Below, piece by piece: positions 9,695-22,370 of a stretch of DNA of 64,000 nt. The DNA lies in the NCBI GenBank assembly GCA_024195265.1, contig JAJLRJ010000007.1, forward strand, positions 32,799,948 to 32,863,947, given 5' to 3'. The number at the start of each line of letters is the position of its first letter. The first letter of the stretch is position 1. The stretch comes from Dendrophyllia cribrosa. Lineage: Eukaryota > Cnidaria > Anthozoa > Scleractinia > Dendrophylliidae. The notes under the pieces are model-generated. The model saw nothing but the letters and a program-made list of their open reading frames with translations. It was not told where the DNA came from and ran no database searches. Both the position numbers and the translations under genes were made by a program.

Positions 9695-9987
9695 CTTTGG
9701 CAAACCAAGGACTCCTAAAATAAATTGTGCACAAAAAAAAAAACAGAGACGTCGATTAACATATGCAGAAAAAATTATATTTTGTAAAAGGAACCACATG
9801 CAATCTCTTGGTGGAGATGTTAAAACGAGCTGGTTAACAACAAATTTTGCACAATACAGAACTTGGGATAAAAGAAAGTAAATGTTGGTTTTTCATCTTA
9901 AAGTGAAGTTTGGGGACTTGTTTTGATTGAACTGCGGAAATCGGCATGTAAAAAGACAATGTGTTCCATTCTTTTTTATCTCGTGAA

Positions 9988-10326
9988 TATACCTAATTCA
10001 ATAAAGGTTGCTTTGGGCATTGGGCAGCTATAGGCCATTTGCACGATGGCGTCATTTGACTACAACTACCAGAATTCATTTCGTTTTTCCTTTCTTATTT
10101 AAATTTTGTAATCTCAGTGCGGTTTAAATAACAATAGCCCTAATTTGCACTACAAAACAAAAACTGAAGGATTCTGGTAGTTGTAGTCATATGACGTCAT
10201 CGTGTTAATGGCCTATTGTTTGGCGGTCACTCAAGCAAAGCATTGCATTATGTTCCATATGCCCAAACGCCGATGCCCAATTACCAATGACCAATTGCAA
10301 AAGCAACCTTTATTAAATTTGGTATA
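9988..10326. mobile_element. Non-autonomous inverted-repeat element (outer)
   Basis: Terminal inverted repeats of about 27 bp starting TATACC and containing AATAAAGGTTGCTTT match at 25 of 27 positions. The element is 339 bp, non-coding, and holds a second inverted-repeat element at 10033-10213. Confidence 0.7.
10033..10213. mobile_element. 181-bp MITE with ~43-bp TIRs and TA duplication
   Basis: Starts GGCCATTTGCACGATGGCGT and ends with the near-perfect reverse complement; the inner parts share CTACAACTACCAGAAT. TA flanks both ends (10031-10032, 10214-10215), as expected for a Tc1/mariner- or similar TA-target element. No coding capacity. Confidence 0.75.
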
Positions 10327-10739
10327 CGCAAAGCTTATTTTTCAAGGATTTCATATGGATCTTTTAACATAATAAGAAATATTTAAACTATTTAATTATT
10401 TAATTGGGTTTCTCAACAAGCGCCACCGGGAATTGCTTGCCTCTGCCTATATTTCGAACAATATAGCGCATTTCCGCGCATTAACTAAACTGGAGGTTTT
10501 CGTTTTGAGAAGCACGAAGATTCGTGTTTTGCCTAATCTTTCAGATAAGAGAATTAACACAGACCATTATGTTCAAGGTGCTTTGATAGTAAAAATAACA
10601 ATTTTCATTTTCTATTCAAAGTGGCTTAAATGCTGAGTAAATTGCTTTTCTGCGCAAAGTTTGCGAAACGTGATTGATCGGATAATTAAAACCGACAAAT
10701 TTGTGTACTACGGGATACACATTTGTTCACTCTTCTTTA

Positions 10740-11100
10740 GGCTTTCCGCTTAACTCGCTGGTCGTTGTCGCTTTTTCCACCGTACCTATCAACTTTGCTA
10801 TAGCATTTTCCAGGAGAATTATCTTCACCTCATAACTTTAAATTCACAACATTTTCGAGGGCAGACAAGATGCCATGCCCACAAGCGAGAAGCAGTTGGT
10901 GCATGAGGTACATTTGTGGAATGCAAATCAGTCTACTTGTTTTTTCTTGTATGTTAATTTCCTCTTTGCAAAATGCGCACTTCCTTTATTTTTATCCGGA
11001 CGCACGAGGAATGTTTTTGAACTCCTTTTTCAAACAATACTTTAAATATTTCTACAAGTAACTTATTATTGAAGCGTGTTTTGGGAGCACCGACAAATTC
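10740..11100 (+). repeat. Dispersed repeat, copy 1
   Basis: Parts of this stretch (10770-10830 and 10915-10985) recur in reverse complement at 29050-29110 and 28925-28995. Further pieces recur near 12325-12395 and 13640-13720 (phrase TTTCAAACARTACTT...AAATATTTYTACAAG). It is an interspersed repeat of unknown class; short frames in it are not genes. Confidence 0.6.
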
Positions 11101-12960
11101 GACAGCCGAATGTTAAAATAAAACGTTTAAATCTTTAACGTACTTGTTTACGATGTCAAAGTGTCTTAAAAAGTGCCGCGAAAAAAAAATTAAATTGATA
11201 AATTGAAATCTTAGAAAGCAATATTTCAAGGAACAAACGTAAAAATGGTTTAAAAAAAGATGTCTGGATTCGGAATTAAGTTTGGATTTGGAATCCAGAA
11301 CGCATTTCGTCTAGTTCGACGGAAAATAGATAATTTTATCTCAAGAGATTAGCGAATCGTCTTGTAACGATGCGAAGAAGAAAAGACATCCGCTAGTTAT
11401 TTTGAGAACATTTGTTCCTGCTGAATTGATGACCAAACAAAACTTTCCTTTATTGTATGGCTTGCGTTGACAGAGTAAGCCGAGAAATCGGCGTGTGTAT
11501 TTATAGCGAGCTCCTTTTGCTATCCAAGACAGTACGAGTACACCAGGGGGAAGTACCCAATTTGATTTTGTTTTCCTTTCCATAAAGAACCGTTAATATC
11601 TAGTCATTTCATAAGGATAATTTCTGACTTGCGAAAAGCCACATCAAATGAAAACATTTACTTCTTCCATTCACACAAATCCCAAATGAAGTGACATCAG
11701 GTCTCATTAATCAATTACCTTTGCGCGTCTTTGCGCATTTATATTGTTCTTTTCCGCGGCCAGGAACATTTTGTTTGTCGCTGCTAATATTTTTCATTGC
11801 TCAAAGCTGCTCGAGATTTAAATGAGTGGAGAGGTAGACATTATGTGTCTTGCTTTAATAATAATTCGATGGCTCGCTGTTCTCAGGGCCTGTACGGAAT
11901 TGTTTAACTTCCAATGGCGAATATATTCATCACAGATTAGTCCTAGTATTTTGCTATTCAGCAAAGCTCTAGACTTTGGAATGGATTTAGATTATTTGAA
12001 AACATTTTTTTAAATATATGGCTCTTTCACACAGAGAACTTACCTTTAATTCTGCTTCGATTCTAGTCTTCAAATGAAATGAAGAACACAAGTAACCGTT
12101 TTCATTTTATTTCAAAACTCATTAATAATTCAAAGAATATCAGCCTATCACACGAGTGCAAAAACCCATACCGTCAATCTGAAAATCCCAGAGAGGGATT
12201 TGGTATTAGTCTCAGGGGGAAGGCGGGGTTCAATGTTCAGACAATGAAATTATCATCACTTTTTTGTCATCACGATTTTGAATGATCGCCGTGATATTTA
12301 TATAAATATTTTTGTCAAAGTCGTTTTATCCACCATACCAGTCATCTTCGGTATAACATTTTTCAGGAGATTATTTTTACCTCCGTATCAAGAAATGGTC
12401 TATTTTACCGGTTCGCATTCGCACATTAAGAATTAAACAATAGGCCTTTTGTATTAACTGACGCTGCCGAAACCACGTCGAAACGTTTGTGGATTAGCGT
12501 TAAATCTTCAGCTTGACAACCCAAACGCGCGCAACTTTGAGCTCACAAAGACCTCTTCCTGAAATAGACTCTTAAACCTGCTACAGTCTTAGATGATTTT
12601 CATTTCCGTTTTCTAGAGTGTGTACACATAAAAGCACACTTAAGTGCATAGGTGTGACTTTTATAGGGAGGTGTGATTACGTTTTTCTTCAAAACACCAT
12701 GTGTATTCATCAATAAAGATAAACACATATTTGCATAAACAATTATTTCCGCGGCGCGATATTTAAACGATTTCACCTCGGAACTGAACGCCTTAGTAAA
12801 ACAAAAGTTAAAAACAAAGCGATTTAAGTGCTTTGCTTCTTTGTTATCCGATTAACGTAGCTGCCGTTAACCTGGCAAAATGGACTTTCAGACAAGATGT
12901 CATCGAATAAAGCAATGCATATTTATGCTTTAAAAATGGACGAGTAACCAGGATAAGAAA
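11101..12960. other. Intergenic DNA without a supported gene
   Basis: AT-rich. A TATA-box-like TATAAATA lies on the minus strand at 11498-11505 in a short open frame (11341-11583) that resembles nothing known; it could belong to an upstream exon of the 241-residue gene, but nothing else supports this. 12300-12420 repeats part of the 10740-11100 element. Confidence 0.3.
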
Positions 12961-12968
12961 TATTTACA

Positions 12969-13380
12969 AATTTAAAAAACGTTCTGTGGTTAAAAACTTT
13001 TAAACATATGAGGTTTTGAGGTTTTAGTTTGCAATCTTTGACGAGTAATGAATAAAAAGAGCGAACATGGAAATGTATACGGTAAAAATTGTAAGTAAAA
13101 AGGACAACTTTCGCATAACGAAATAGTGAAATCTTGGCCTACCACAATTACAAGCGAAGCAGACAATAACTCAAAACAAGTAGCTAGGCAATATTCAATT
13201 CTTTTAAAAACTTTGTATTAGCATTTTATTCCCCCAAAAGTATTTTTATTGTTTCTACTTCACACTTTTTACCGTATATATTTCCATGTTCGCACTTTTT
13301 ATTCATTATTTGTCAAAGATTGCAGACTGGCAATCATTCTAAACTTTTTAACCAGAGAAAGTTTTTTGAAATGTGTTAAC
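12969..13380. mobile_element. Foldback element with ~120-bp arms
   Basis: Arms 12969-13100 and 13253-13380 are reverse complements with a few differences; shared cores are GAATAAAAAGNGCGAACATG and TGGTTAAAAA. The 150-bp centre is non-coding. This is the layout of a foldback/MITE-type DNA element; no clear target duplication was found. Confidence 0.7.
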
Positions 13381-14561
13381 ATATTTATGCGGCTACAAGA
13401 TTCGAATGATTTATAACTCAGAACGAACCTCCTTCAACCAATGCGTTGCTGTTAAAGGAACTTTTATGACTCTCTGTTATTAGTTTTGTCGTGTCAGTTA
13501 TAACTAAAAAAAAAACGTCCCCCACCGATGAAGTTGCCACTCAGCTCGGCCACGCCAAAGTTAAATTATATTTGAAGTCGTTCAAAAACAAATTGCAGCA
13601 AGTGTTTTGTCAGGTGTAAAACTCTCTGCTACTACTGCTCAGTTTTCAAACAGTACTTCAAATATTTTTACAAGGCGCTGATATTATTGGAGCGTGCTTT
13701 GGAGCACGAACTAAAATGACAGCCTACTTTGCAATCGCGCCCGTTGAAACACGTCGATTGAAGATGCAAGTGTTGCTGTCAATCAAATGTTCCTCTTGTA
13801 TTATGAGAGGTGATTATCACCAAAAATTAAGTTTGGGATTTAGTTATGCTATTTGCCAATGCTTTTTTTTTAAACTGTTTTCACTGGTGTTTTTGATGTT
13901 ACGAATTGTGTTTTACGTATTCTCAATTATGTTCGGCAAAACATCACTGTTGTTTTCGTTTCCCTTTCATTCGATTATTCGTTGCAAATTATGTTTTCTT
14001 CGTTAACAATTCTCTTCTGTATTTTCGGAAACAGACTTTGTTTTAAAATGAGTGGCCATATCACCAAAACATATAACCAATGTTACAATGTTACAGCATT
14101 GCACGAGAAACTGTATTTACCCTTCCGCGGATTTAATTTGCTAAATCGGAAAGCTCTAATCTCAAGGTGGAAATAACATTCTTCTCTGCAATTGTTTGTG
14201 CTTATTGCTGTTTTCCGTTATTGTTTGCTTTCCATTCGCCTATCGTGTTTATTGACCTAACCAAAATCCGATTAAGGTGGCTCCATGCACCCAATTCGCA
14301 TATAACTAACTGCATATAAGCGGGTCTAATTAACATCAAATTACCGCATGCAAGCGAGTAAAATAGGCCCTATTTAGATGTACCTAACAGTAGTATTCTT
14401 TGTATTACTGACGCACACACAGAACTGAGAGAAAAGAGCTCCAGTTTAGCATCTGATCTGCAGTGTTCAGGGTTAAGCACTGATTTGAAAACGGTTAGCT
14501 CTCATTTATGGTTATGGTGAACACTATAAATTTGTTAAAAAGTTTCAATTCCTGTCAGCTA

Positions 14562-14630
14562 TCCCTCGTTGGTGTAGTGGATATGGGTATTAGTTATGAA
14601 GCAAACGATTCGGGTTCGGGACATACACCC
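14562..14630 (+). repeat. tRNA-like (SINE head?) sequence
   Basis: A box-A-like TTGGTGTAGTGG lies 40 bp before a box-B-like GGGTTCGGGAC, the spacing of an internal Pol III promoter. The intervening part does not fold into a proper anticodon arm, so it is a decayed tRNA or the head of a tRNA-derived SINE. Confidence 0.4.
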
Positions 14631-14947
14631 TTCTGTTCTTTTCTCTTCTTTTACTCATGCGCTTGCGTAAAAAAGTTTTATGGTTTATTTTAAACGGGTC
14701 ATGCACCCCTCCCCCCTCACATCGCACCATCACTCAAGACATGTTGATTGAAGCTATCATTTTTTCTGTACTCACTTTGAATATTTAATTTTTTGATACC
14801 CGATCAAACCCAGACTGGTGTAATACTTCCCAAACCGTGAATTATTTCTATTACATTGGGTTATTCCAGAAAGAAATCAACCCCCCTCCCTTCACCGACG
14901 GAGGCAAGATTGTTTGAAAATAAATTTTGCATGACGCATCATGAACC

Positions 14948-14949
14948 CA

Positions 14950-14977
<28 letters not shown>
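14948..14977 (+). repeat. Poly-C tract
   Basis: About 30 consecutive C residues. Length in the assembly is probably unreliable. Confidence 0.9.
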
Positions 14978-14980
<3 letters not shown>

Positions 14981-15767
14981 CCCTCCGGTGATTTCAAGAC
15001 CAAATCGAAATGAAATTTTTCTATGAAGCTAGTTCTTTAAATAACTGCTTTGATTTTGCCATGTTATTTTTTTTTTCAGGCTTCACAGTTTCTTCAAAGT
15101 GTTGTCGCAAATACACTTCGTTAAACAAATTTCGTCTGAAATGTAATTCGATCGCGCGCTGTTTTTTCATGATCATGAATTCAAAATATTTGTTCTAAAA
15201 TCAAAACTTTTTAATGAAACTCATATTTCCTTGAATGAAAATGTCTTTCCCTTCCATAAAAGAGTTAAACGCTTATCAGAATTCAGTGATTTTCTGCTTC
15301 CGGAAGGCTTGGCGCTTTATTTATCCTAATTGCAGCACGGAGCGCTAGCGTCTGCGAATTATATTATAAACATCACAAAATAATATTTAAATTCAGCAAC
15401 CTGCTTTATTATATCCAGTGTTTTCTAAAATTTCCGACTTTTCCTGTCTATATAAAATGCCATTCTTATCTCTAATGATAATTCGCATAATGCTTTCGCG
15501 AATCAAAAAATCTTGAAAGCAAACTTTATTTCAGAAAGCGCTATTTAACTTAATAGCAAAGCGCACAAATGACGTCAGTACTCATGTTTGTCTGAGTTTA
15601 TAATTTATTCTTGTTTATTCTTGCATTTCTGACAATAGACATTCGTTATTAGGAATCCCCTGAGAGTCACTTTTGGTTTGTTTGACTGAGTTTTAGTTCT
15701 ATAAATAGTAATTGTGCGCTCCGCTATAGGGATGATATCTGGTTACAAACATTCTTTTTGTTATTCA

Positions 15768-15835
15768 AATGTGCCAACCACTGGAACAAAAGAACCCTTT
15801 GTTTCGGCAGCCAATAAGGCTCTGGTTGGCACATT
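15768..15835. repeat. Small inverted repeat (13-bp perfect arms)
   Basis: AATGTGCCAACCA at 15768 and its exact reverse complement ending at 15835. The interior is open in both directions but short. Probably a minimal MITE relic. Confidence 0.5.
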
Positions 15836-16920
15836 AATAACAATTGGTGACGTCATTGATATCTTCCCTATTATATTGACTAGCGTGCCTTTACCATGAT
15901 TATTGGCTTCACGAAGAAGACATTCGAACAAGTTTGATCGCAGTTTGCCTTTACACAGGAAAAAGGACAACGAATTCTCTCAGTTGAAAGTTTTAATCAA
16001 ATATCTATTAGTTTAGTCTCAAGAGCAAAACTCGTTAAATTATCGCATCGACGAAACTGTCGGCAACGCAAGCAAATTTGTTTAGCACATGTCGAAGAAT
16101 TTCTCGTGTGGCCGAGTTTTCTAAATATTTCTCAAAAACCACTGATAACAAAAATAACCAGTCTATGAAATGTTTCTTACTAAGTAAATGGACATTCCAT
16201 AATGTTATTTCCTTCACCTTAGTTTTCCAGGAATGCTTGAAAATTCTTAGTAAAGTTTGCCGCTTCGCGCTTCGAGTGTGAATTTCGAAGGAAGACTTTT
16301 TCTTTCCATTTCGAAGTCTTAAACGGCGTGTTTACATTTTGGTAATGGAAAATGAACGTCTGTAAAATTGAAGTGTAGAGTACAGAAGAGGCCATATTTG
16401 TTTGAAATCTGATAGTCTTCTCCGAGTGACAAACCGGTTCTCTCTAGTACCCCCTAAAACCAAGACGTGTGCGCAGAAGACTGACTGATTGGTTTAACCT
16501 TCCTGAAGCCTTTTATAACAATAGGGGAAACAAATAACTTTCTAGGGGAGGCAGGGGCGAGTTCGCGTACACTAAAATATGCGTGCAGTAATTTGCATGC
16601 AAAATCGTGACACAAAAAATTATATAAATAATAATAACAAGAAAAACGGAGCCGGAACCTTACCTCACGCCGCTTCGTTTATGTAAAATGTTCAAGTGAA
16701 AGGCAAAAGCCAGTTTGAGATCAGCTCTACTTTCGTTATTTCTTAGTAGGTGAATTGGGCCTACTTTTACCGCTTGCAAGCGGCGATTTCATGTTAATTA
16801 TCCCAGCTTATATGCGGTTAATTATATGCGAATCGATTCATTGATTGCTCCATATAGTTTTTTGGCGCGCGAGGCATGGACACGATAATCGCGCAAGTGC
16901 TCGTTTGTTTATTTTGGCAG

Positions 16921-17367
16921 CCATGTTTTTTGAAATTTGTATATTTTTACCTTTGATGGAAAAAAAACAATGTTTATTGGTATAACTTTTATATTTTACG
17001 TCATTTAGCGTTTATTTATTGGTTTCGATTAATTTTGAGTCAATTTGGACGGTTTTTAAGAGGTTTAAAAAAGTTTCAGAAATCCAAGATGGTGGATCCA
17101 AGATGGCGGTCGTATAACTACGTCATATTACATCATCGTTCCATTGTGCGGACCGATATGTACTCTCTTGATTTCATTGTCATAGCCTTAATTTTCAGGA
17201 AGTTACGAGTTACCTCTTAAAAACTGTCCAAATTGACTCCAAATTGAACAAAACCAATAAATAAACGCTAAATGACATAAAAATATAAAAGTTATACCAA
17301 TAAACATTGTTTTTCTTCATTCAAAGGTACAAATATGCAAATTTCAGAAAACATGGTTGCCAAAATC
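16921..17367. mobile_element. Foldback element with ~150-bp arms
   Basis: 16921-17066 and 17213-17367 are inverted copies (shared CAATGTTTATTGGTATAACTT, CGTTTATTTATTGGTT and CAATTTGGAC). The centre carries ATCCAAGATGGYGGATCCAAG and resembles the inside of the TTAA element at 60715-61299; a related piece lies at 45640-45790. Confidence 0.7.
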
Positions 17368-17417
17368 TTGTTGCCATGGAAAAATCAAGTCACGTGATCA
17401 ATAAAATGTGCACTTTC

Positions 17418-17438
17418 TGCCCCCCCCCCCCCCCTCCA

Positions 17439-17465
<27 letters not shown>
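17418..17465 (+). repeat. Poly-C and (CA)n microsatellite
   Basis: About 16 C residues, then (CA)13 or so. It follows the right end of the foldback element. Confidence 0.9.
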
Positions 17466-17469
<4 letters not shown>

Positions 17470-17596
17470 AGGGTTAAGCATATTGTTGTTTATGTTCGTT
17501 TACAACAAATTATTTATTGTTATAGCTGGATTCACTCTGTTATTGTCACGAAACGCATTCGTAACAAAGCATTACGTCACTAAGTTAACAGATGAT

Positions 17597-17628
17597 GGAA
17601 GGAGTGAGTGAGTGAGTGAGTGAGTGAA
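17597..17628 (+). repeat. (GAGT)n microsatellite
   Basis: Seven GAGT tetranucleotides. Confidence 0.9.
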
Positions 17629-18734
17629 TTAGCAACCGTTGAGTGAACGCGTTCATTGCCCTTGCGCGTATTCACGGGTTAAAAAAAGACAACAATTATT
17701 GTACATACACACACCCAATAAACGTAAAAAACGAAAAGTGAGTACATTGCAGAAAATTATGTACCGATTTTTTATGGCTTTGTTAGATTAAACTTACTGA
17801 ATGTTTCTTCCGTTTCACCAACATTGTGAAAATTTAATGTGTAAAAACCGAGAAAATCCGTTGAAAGGTTTGCTAGTTTCGAAAGCAAGCCCAACAACTC
17901 AATCATGGGTTGCCATGGTAACCAGACAAGACTGCCAAATTAGACTTGTTCGTGAACGAGAAAGCCTGAGCTGCGTTCATGTTTATATCATGCCTAGTAT
18001 CGCGAAACAAAACTTTCGAAAGACAGCAATAACATCGTGTATATTATATTTGGAAGACTGGTCAATAACTGTATGGAGCCACATTATTAAATCCTGGTTA
18101 TAAGCTAAGACCCGTATCTCGCGATTGGAACAATCTATAAAGTTGAAAGTAATGCTTATTTTGATCAATGCTCGAAGCCTTTCTGGATATTCTTTCAAAG
18201 TTGTTGTCGGTTAAAAAAATACAATTATCACATCCGACTCTCAAGGATTGTTTCGTTGTAAAACAAATGGGCGAATCCAATCCAAAACAATTAAAGAACC
18301 ATTAACAATTCAGTATACATCTTGCTCTCAATGTCCACAATCGCTTCAGCTTGCGTGCAAGTCAATTTGTCGTTTTGAAATCACCCCATAAACGTGTAGA
18401 ACCCTGCATTAATCAATGAAGTTAAAAAGTCATACAGTAAGTAGAAAACACTGCCGAAATTCAGAAATCTCCAGAGAGAACAAAATTAATTTACAGAGGA
18501 TAAATCGTCAGACGTGCCCATCGAGTAAGCTAATCAAGACGAGATAAAAATGTCAGTTTTCGATGCGCAACTGGTATAATAAAATATGTCATGCTAGTTA
18601 TTCTGGACTGAGAAAACGTTTTTTTAGGGGAATTGCAAGCAGCGCGAGCAGAGCGCGCAAAAAAAGTCGCATGCATTATGTAACACTCATAAGCAAAGAT
18701 TGATAATTAAGCATAACAGTTTTTACTGCACTGC
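17629..18734. other. Intergenic DNA without a supported gene
   Basis: Short overlapping frames on both strands around 17800-18280 show no domain, splice context or coding bias that I would trust. Confidence 0.3.
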
Positions 18735-18735
18735 A

Positions 18736-19033
18736 AATTAAAAAGATCTGTTTTAGCCCCAAAATTGGGACCGTTTCGGCGGTGAGTAAAATGCAGGACT
18801 ATGTTTGAGGCTAATTTATCCTTTCTGAAATGGAGCTGTTTTGGACAATTTATTAAACTTTAAATGGCCCCATAGCGCCAAAGCAGCAGTTCAAAACAAG
18901 GACAAAACTGGCTTTCAATGTGGGCTGAATCAAGAACCTGAATGTCCAAGATGGTCCCATGAAGGGTTGAATTAGCTTTTGGGACTTAGGGCCAATTCGG
19001 TCTTTGGGGGCTAAAACAGATACTTTGAATTTA
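18736..19033. mobile_element. ~300-bp MITE-like inverted-repeat element
   Basis: Ends match as inverted repeats: TCTGTTTTAGCCCC at 18747 and GGGGCTAAAACAGA near 19007, with weaker similarity on either side. The interior is non-coding. Confidence 0.6.
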
Positions 19034-20260
19034 TATTACTGTTGTGCGTGGCACTAAAAAAAACCTTTGGGAACTTTAATAAGCGTTTGTCTCTGGGAAC
19101 ACATGCAAGCACTGATGAAGTGGTTATCCACAAAACACCTGACTGTTAAAATACAGTTTTCAGCGCTCGTAACATACAAATTGTATAATTTGTGTACCAT
19201 AAGCAACAGGTCAGGTACTGTCTAAATCGACCTAAAAGGTTCCACCAAGTTTAGAGGGCGTGTCGAAACAGTCTAAGCTAGGAAAGTCGCTTTCTTTTCT
19301 GTGTGTGACGTACAGAGCGATAACCGTGATAACATTGAACAAAATACAAATGAAAATTGACGAAGTCAAACTTACCGTATTAAAACTTTAGAACAAGAGC
19401 GCCGGACAGACTAAATTGATGCTGTTGAAAGTTATTTCACTCATTAAATATCCTGGTAATAAAATTAACATTTGAAAGCCTATCGATAAGGCTTAACCTA
19501 ATTTTGAATAAAGGTGATAGTAACAATAACAAAAAAAATAATCAAGATAATAAATATAAAGAGCGTATTTGCTTGAAAGATACGAGGTCGAGGTGATAAT
19601 TAGAACCGAACAGAGACTAAAACTTTACGGGATTAATCAGTAATGAAACACTGGTTAAGGATGGTCTGTTAAAGAAACATGCTTAGGATTGTAATGACAA
19701 GAGCGTTTTATCACAGGTTTACGTTAAATTTCAAAGTTGCCTGCTTGCATTTTTACGAGTCTACCTAAAAGCTTATTTCCAGTGGTTTTCTCTTTGAGGG
19801 AGACGGTACAATTTGGCTGTGGTGCCGGCTTTCTTCGCGTCTTGCGTACTTGGTATGATTTTGCCATGGTCCAAAAAATTGCCCCAAAGAATTTTTTGTT
19901 ACATCGAAAGAAAGGCCTCTTTTGTTTATGCATTCAAATTTGACTAATACAACTTATATCAAAAGCCTTTACATGTACATTAATTATAATACAGGGTATA
20001 TGGTCAGTATTATACCGTTAATGAGTTATACAAACGCCGAGGTGAAAATTGCCTGAGTAGAACAGTACTTTTGTTTATCAAGGCCTAATTTACAATTTTT
20101 TAAATGCATTGTTAAGAGATGGTACATAAATTTCAAAGTTCTCTACCCGTACTTTTTGAAAAGTCCCCAATTCTTCTGTTACTGATTTGGAGGTGTTTGA
20201 TTTTTAGGAATGAGGTCAGTAAACAGAGCAAAATGTTGAGGGATATCCACATGCAAACAT
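19034..20260. other. Intergenic DNA without a supported gene
   Basis: AT-rich, only short frames. At 19109 a CTGATGA followed by a 4-bp hairpin (GTGG/CCAC) resembles a hammerhead core but lacks the required GAAA. Confidence 0.3.
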
Positions 20261-20261
20261 C

Positions 20262-20400
20262 ATTTACTCACTTTGTGTTGTGTCATTGTATGATACTTTT
20301 ATAGACAGCTAATTATTTAACTTTGTGTTTTATGTCATTGCGTAATATTTTTGCAGACCACTAATTATCGCTCACTTTGTGTTGTGTAATTGCATGGCAA
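20262..20400 (+). repeat. ~50-bp imperfect tandem repeat, three copies
   Basis: The unit CTCACTTTGTGTTGTGTCAT ... AGACAGCTAATTATTT recurs three times (last copy partial), with another partial copy at 20683-20727 beyond the next repeat. Confidence 0.75.
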
Positions 20401-20414
20401 CCTAGAGCCGAGTA

Positions 20415-20682
20415 TTAATGATTATCGTTAAACCAAAAACAAAGGAATTTGTCTTGCCGATCAAAACTGAAGCTGACACAATCCAAGGAGTCGGCGTCAA
20501 GCGCGATAAAATGCCTGCGAGCAGGTCACGAATAGTTTTGGTTGTCAGTACTTCTAATTGGTTAAGAAAGTGGCGTGAGTGTCTTTTAGGTAATAACAAT
20601 GCGCAGCAATGGAAAACCAAGACAATAGCGAAGTTAATTTCGACACTCAACCGAAAACGAAACACCAATTATTTCAGAATGT
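20415..20682 (-). repeat. Dispersed repeat with pseudo-coding frame
   Basis: The minus-strand frame (NQLEVLTTKTIRDLLAGILS ... LIGKTNSFVFGL) resembles short hypothetical peptides that I recall from repeats in coral and anemone genomes; I cannot confirm this without a search. It interrupts the 50-bp tandem array, consistent with an insertion there. No real gene is proposed. Confidence 0.4.
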
Positions 20683-21000
20683 GTTGTGTCATTGTATGAC
20701 ATTTTTTCATACAGCTAATTATTTCCCCACGTTATGATGGAATACTATTAAGTGCTTTATCTTTTTTCCTTTTTACGGCCAAGACAAAGGTCCTTCACAA
20801 AGACACTGTGAAGAAAAGGCATTGTCCGTAATTAAAGGGTCTATGCCACCAGTTTTAATGCTGCCTTAAAATTAGCCGGGTTATTATTTATGTCAGTAAA
20901 AACCGAAAATTGTTGGTTCAGCTCTAAGAGCTAAGCGTCTTTGGCTGGCCATGGCCGGGATGGAAATGGACCGAAATGCAACTTCTTTTTTCATCAAGTT

Positions 21001-21030
21001 TATAATAATAATAATAATAATAATAATAAT
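21001..21030 (+). repeat. (ATA)n microsatellite
   Basis: About ten ATA/AAT units followed by AT-rich sequence. Confidence 0.9.
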
Positions 21031-21949
21031 TAAAATAATATATTATAATTATAATAAGAACCTTCCCATCACCCTTTGCACCAGAAAAATTTTCGATGCC
21101 AAATAACTCTGTCAATTTTGAGTATATGAGGATACTACACCACATGCTATTTACACCTACCATAAAATACCTATTTAAATTGACTGAGTGCGGTGACGTC
21201 ATCAGTCACGTGACTATGCCCCCAAGTGCCTTTAAACGTTTTTTAGAAACATAGTTTGATAAATGCAAATATAGTCAACGTGGCAAGGAAGGCATTCGCT
21301 TACAACATTTCGTCATGCCCGGTATAGTTCTGGATTTTCAAAATTAAAGGCAAATAGGGGGTCTGGGGACTAGTATCTTTGTATACATGTATCTATGAAA
21401 GGGTGAAATGCAGAGTTAAAAAATTTGGTATGTTGGTAGATATAAGAATAAAATTAAATTATTTATCAACGTCATTAGTATGACGTCTTGGATCACGTGA
21501 CCAGAACGCACGGAAGTTGACTGATTTTTGGCTCGGTTCCGGTTGCAGTTCTGTTTTTATTAACTTAAATAAATCCCCGTTTTTCCACCCAGTTAAAATT
21601 AATGCTATTTTTGTGTATAAAAAAGGCCATTATTACTCCTCCAGTAAAATTGTGTAAAAATGAAGGTGACGAAAAAAGTTTTACACGTTGAAAATCCATC
21701 CTTTCCTGATCCTGTTCAGCGACTTTTCAGTTTAAAACTATAAACAAATCTGCATAAGTGGTTTTTTAATCTTACCTCTTACCAATGGCGTTGTCAGTTT
21801 TTCTGTAGCATTTTTCTTTCATACCGATCAGGGGTTAGCTTTTTTTTTTTATTCACCCACCCTCCCCTCCCCCTTCGGTCCACTTCCCTCCCCTCCCCTG
21901 CTCTGGTTTGCACGACATGGTCAGCGGGAGGACTGGTTCGAGTTTTCAC

Positions 21950-22180
21950 ACCAACCGTCCAGCATCCGCCATTTTTCCAGCTCGTAGCGTCAGCACAGAA
22001 AATTTATTTTATTTCGTCGATTCAGAGTCCTGTTTAGTGAAAAAAGGCTGACGACATTGCTTTGCAAACTGTTCTTTTCGTGGCTAACTTACGATATAGC
22101 GCAAACAAGTCAGCTTTAGTTCGCGCCGGTCGCGAGGATTGATAAAGGGTCATAAAGGACAAGAAAAGCTGGAAAAGGTA
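21950..22180 (+). promoter_or_regulatory. Possible CpG-rich promoter and 5' UTR exon
   Basis: This stretch is richer in CpG than its surroundings, contains CCGCCATTTTT (YY1-like initiator context) and ends in GAAAAG|GTAGGT, a good splice donor. It might be the start of a plus-strand transcript, but no convincing coding exon is found downstream in the window. One short candidate exon lies at 24935-25011. A non-coding RNA or part of a repeat are equally possible. Confidence 0.2.
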
Positions 22181-22370
22181 GGTGACTTGAGTTTTAAATT
22201 ACTGTACATGTAGTAAGACGTAAGTTTAACTTTCAACCTAATGTCCAACTGGACTTTTAGACCGTTTGGGGCGATTGATTATTAGTTTCTATTTGATATT
22301 GTGCACGTCTGACTAGTTTACAATTATTACGAGTAGTAATTGGAAATTAGGGGAGTGCGTTCGACAGGGT

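Larger units (their letters stand above)
14289..16840. mobile_element. ~2.5 kb element bounded by inverted repeats
   Basis: 14294-14370 and 16757-16835 are inverted copies (shared TTCGCATATAA, GCATATAAGC, TAATTAACAT and a GCAAGCG core), about 2.4 kb apart. The interior has no ORF resembling a transposase; it carries a tRNA-like sequence, a poly-C run and AT-rich DNA. The outer limits are uncertain because similarity fades outside the arms. Confidence 0.55.

Noticed and set aside
15714..15970. ORFs on both strands (VPTTGTKEPFVSAANKALVG and antisense)
   Set aside because: Centred on a small inverted repeat; probably repeat-derived, without exon context.
18098..18280. Short minus-strand ORF pair near 18.1 kb
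   Set aside because: Overlapping frames without recognisable motifs or splice signals.
19109..19135. Hammerhead-like CTGATGA plus GTGG/CCAC hairpin
   Set aside because: The following bases are AAAA instead of GAAA, and no stem I or III could be drawn.
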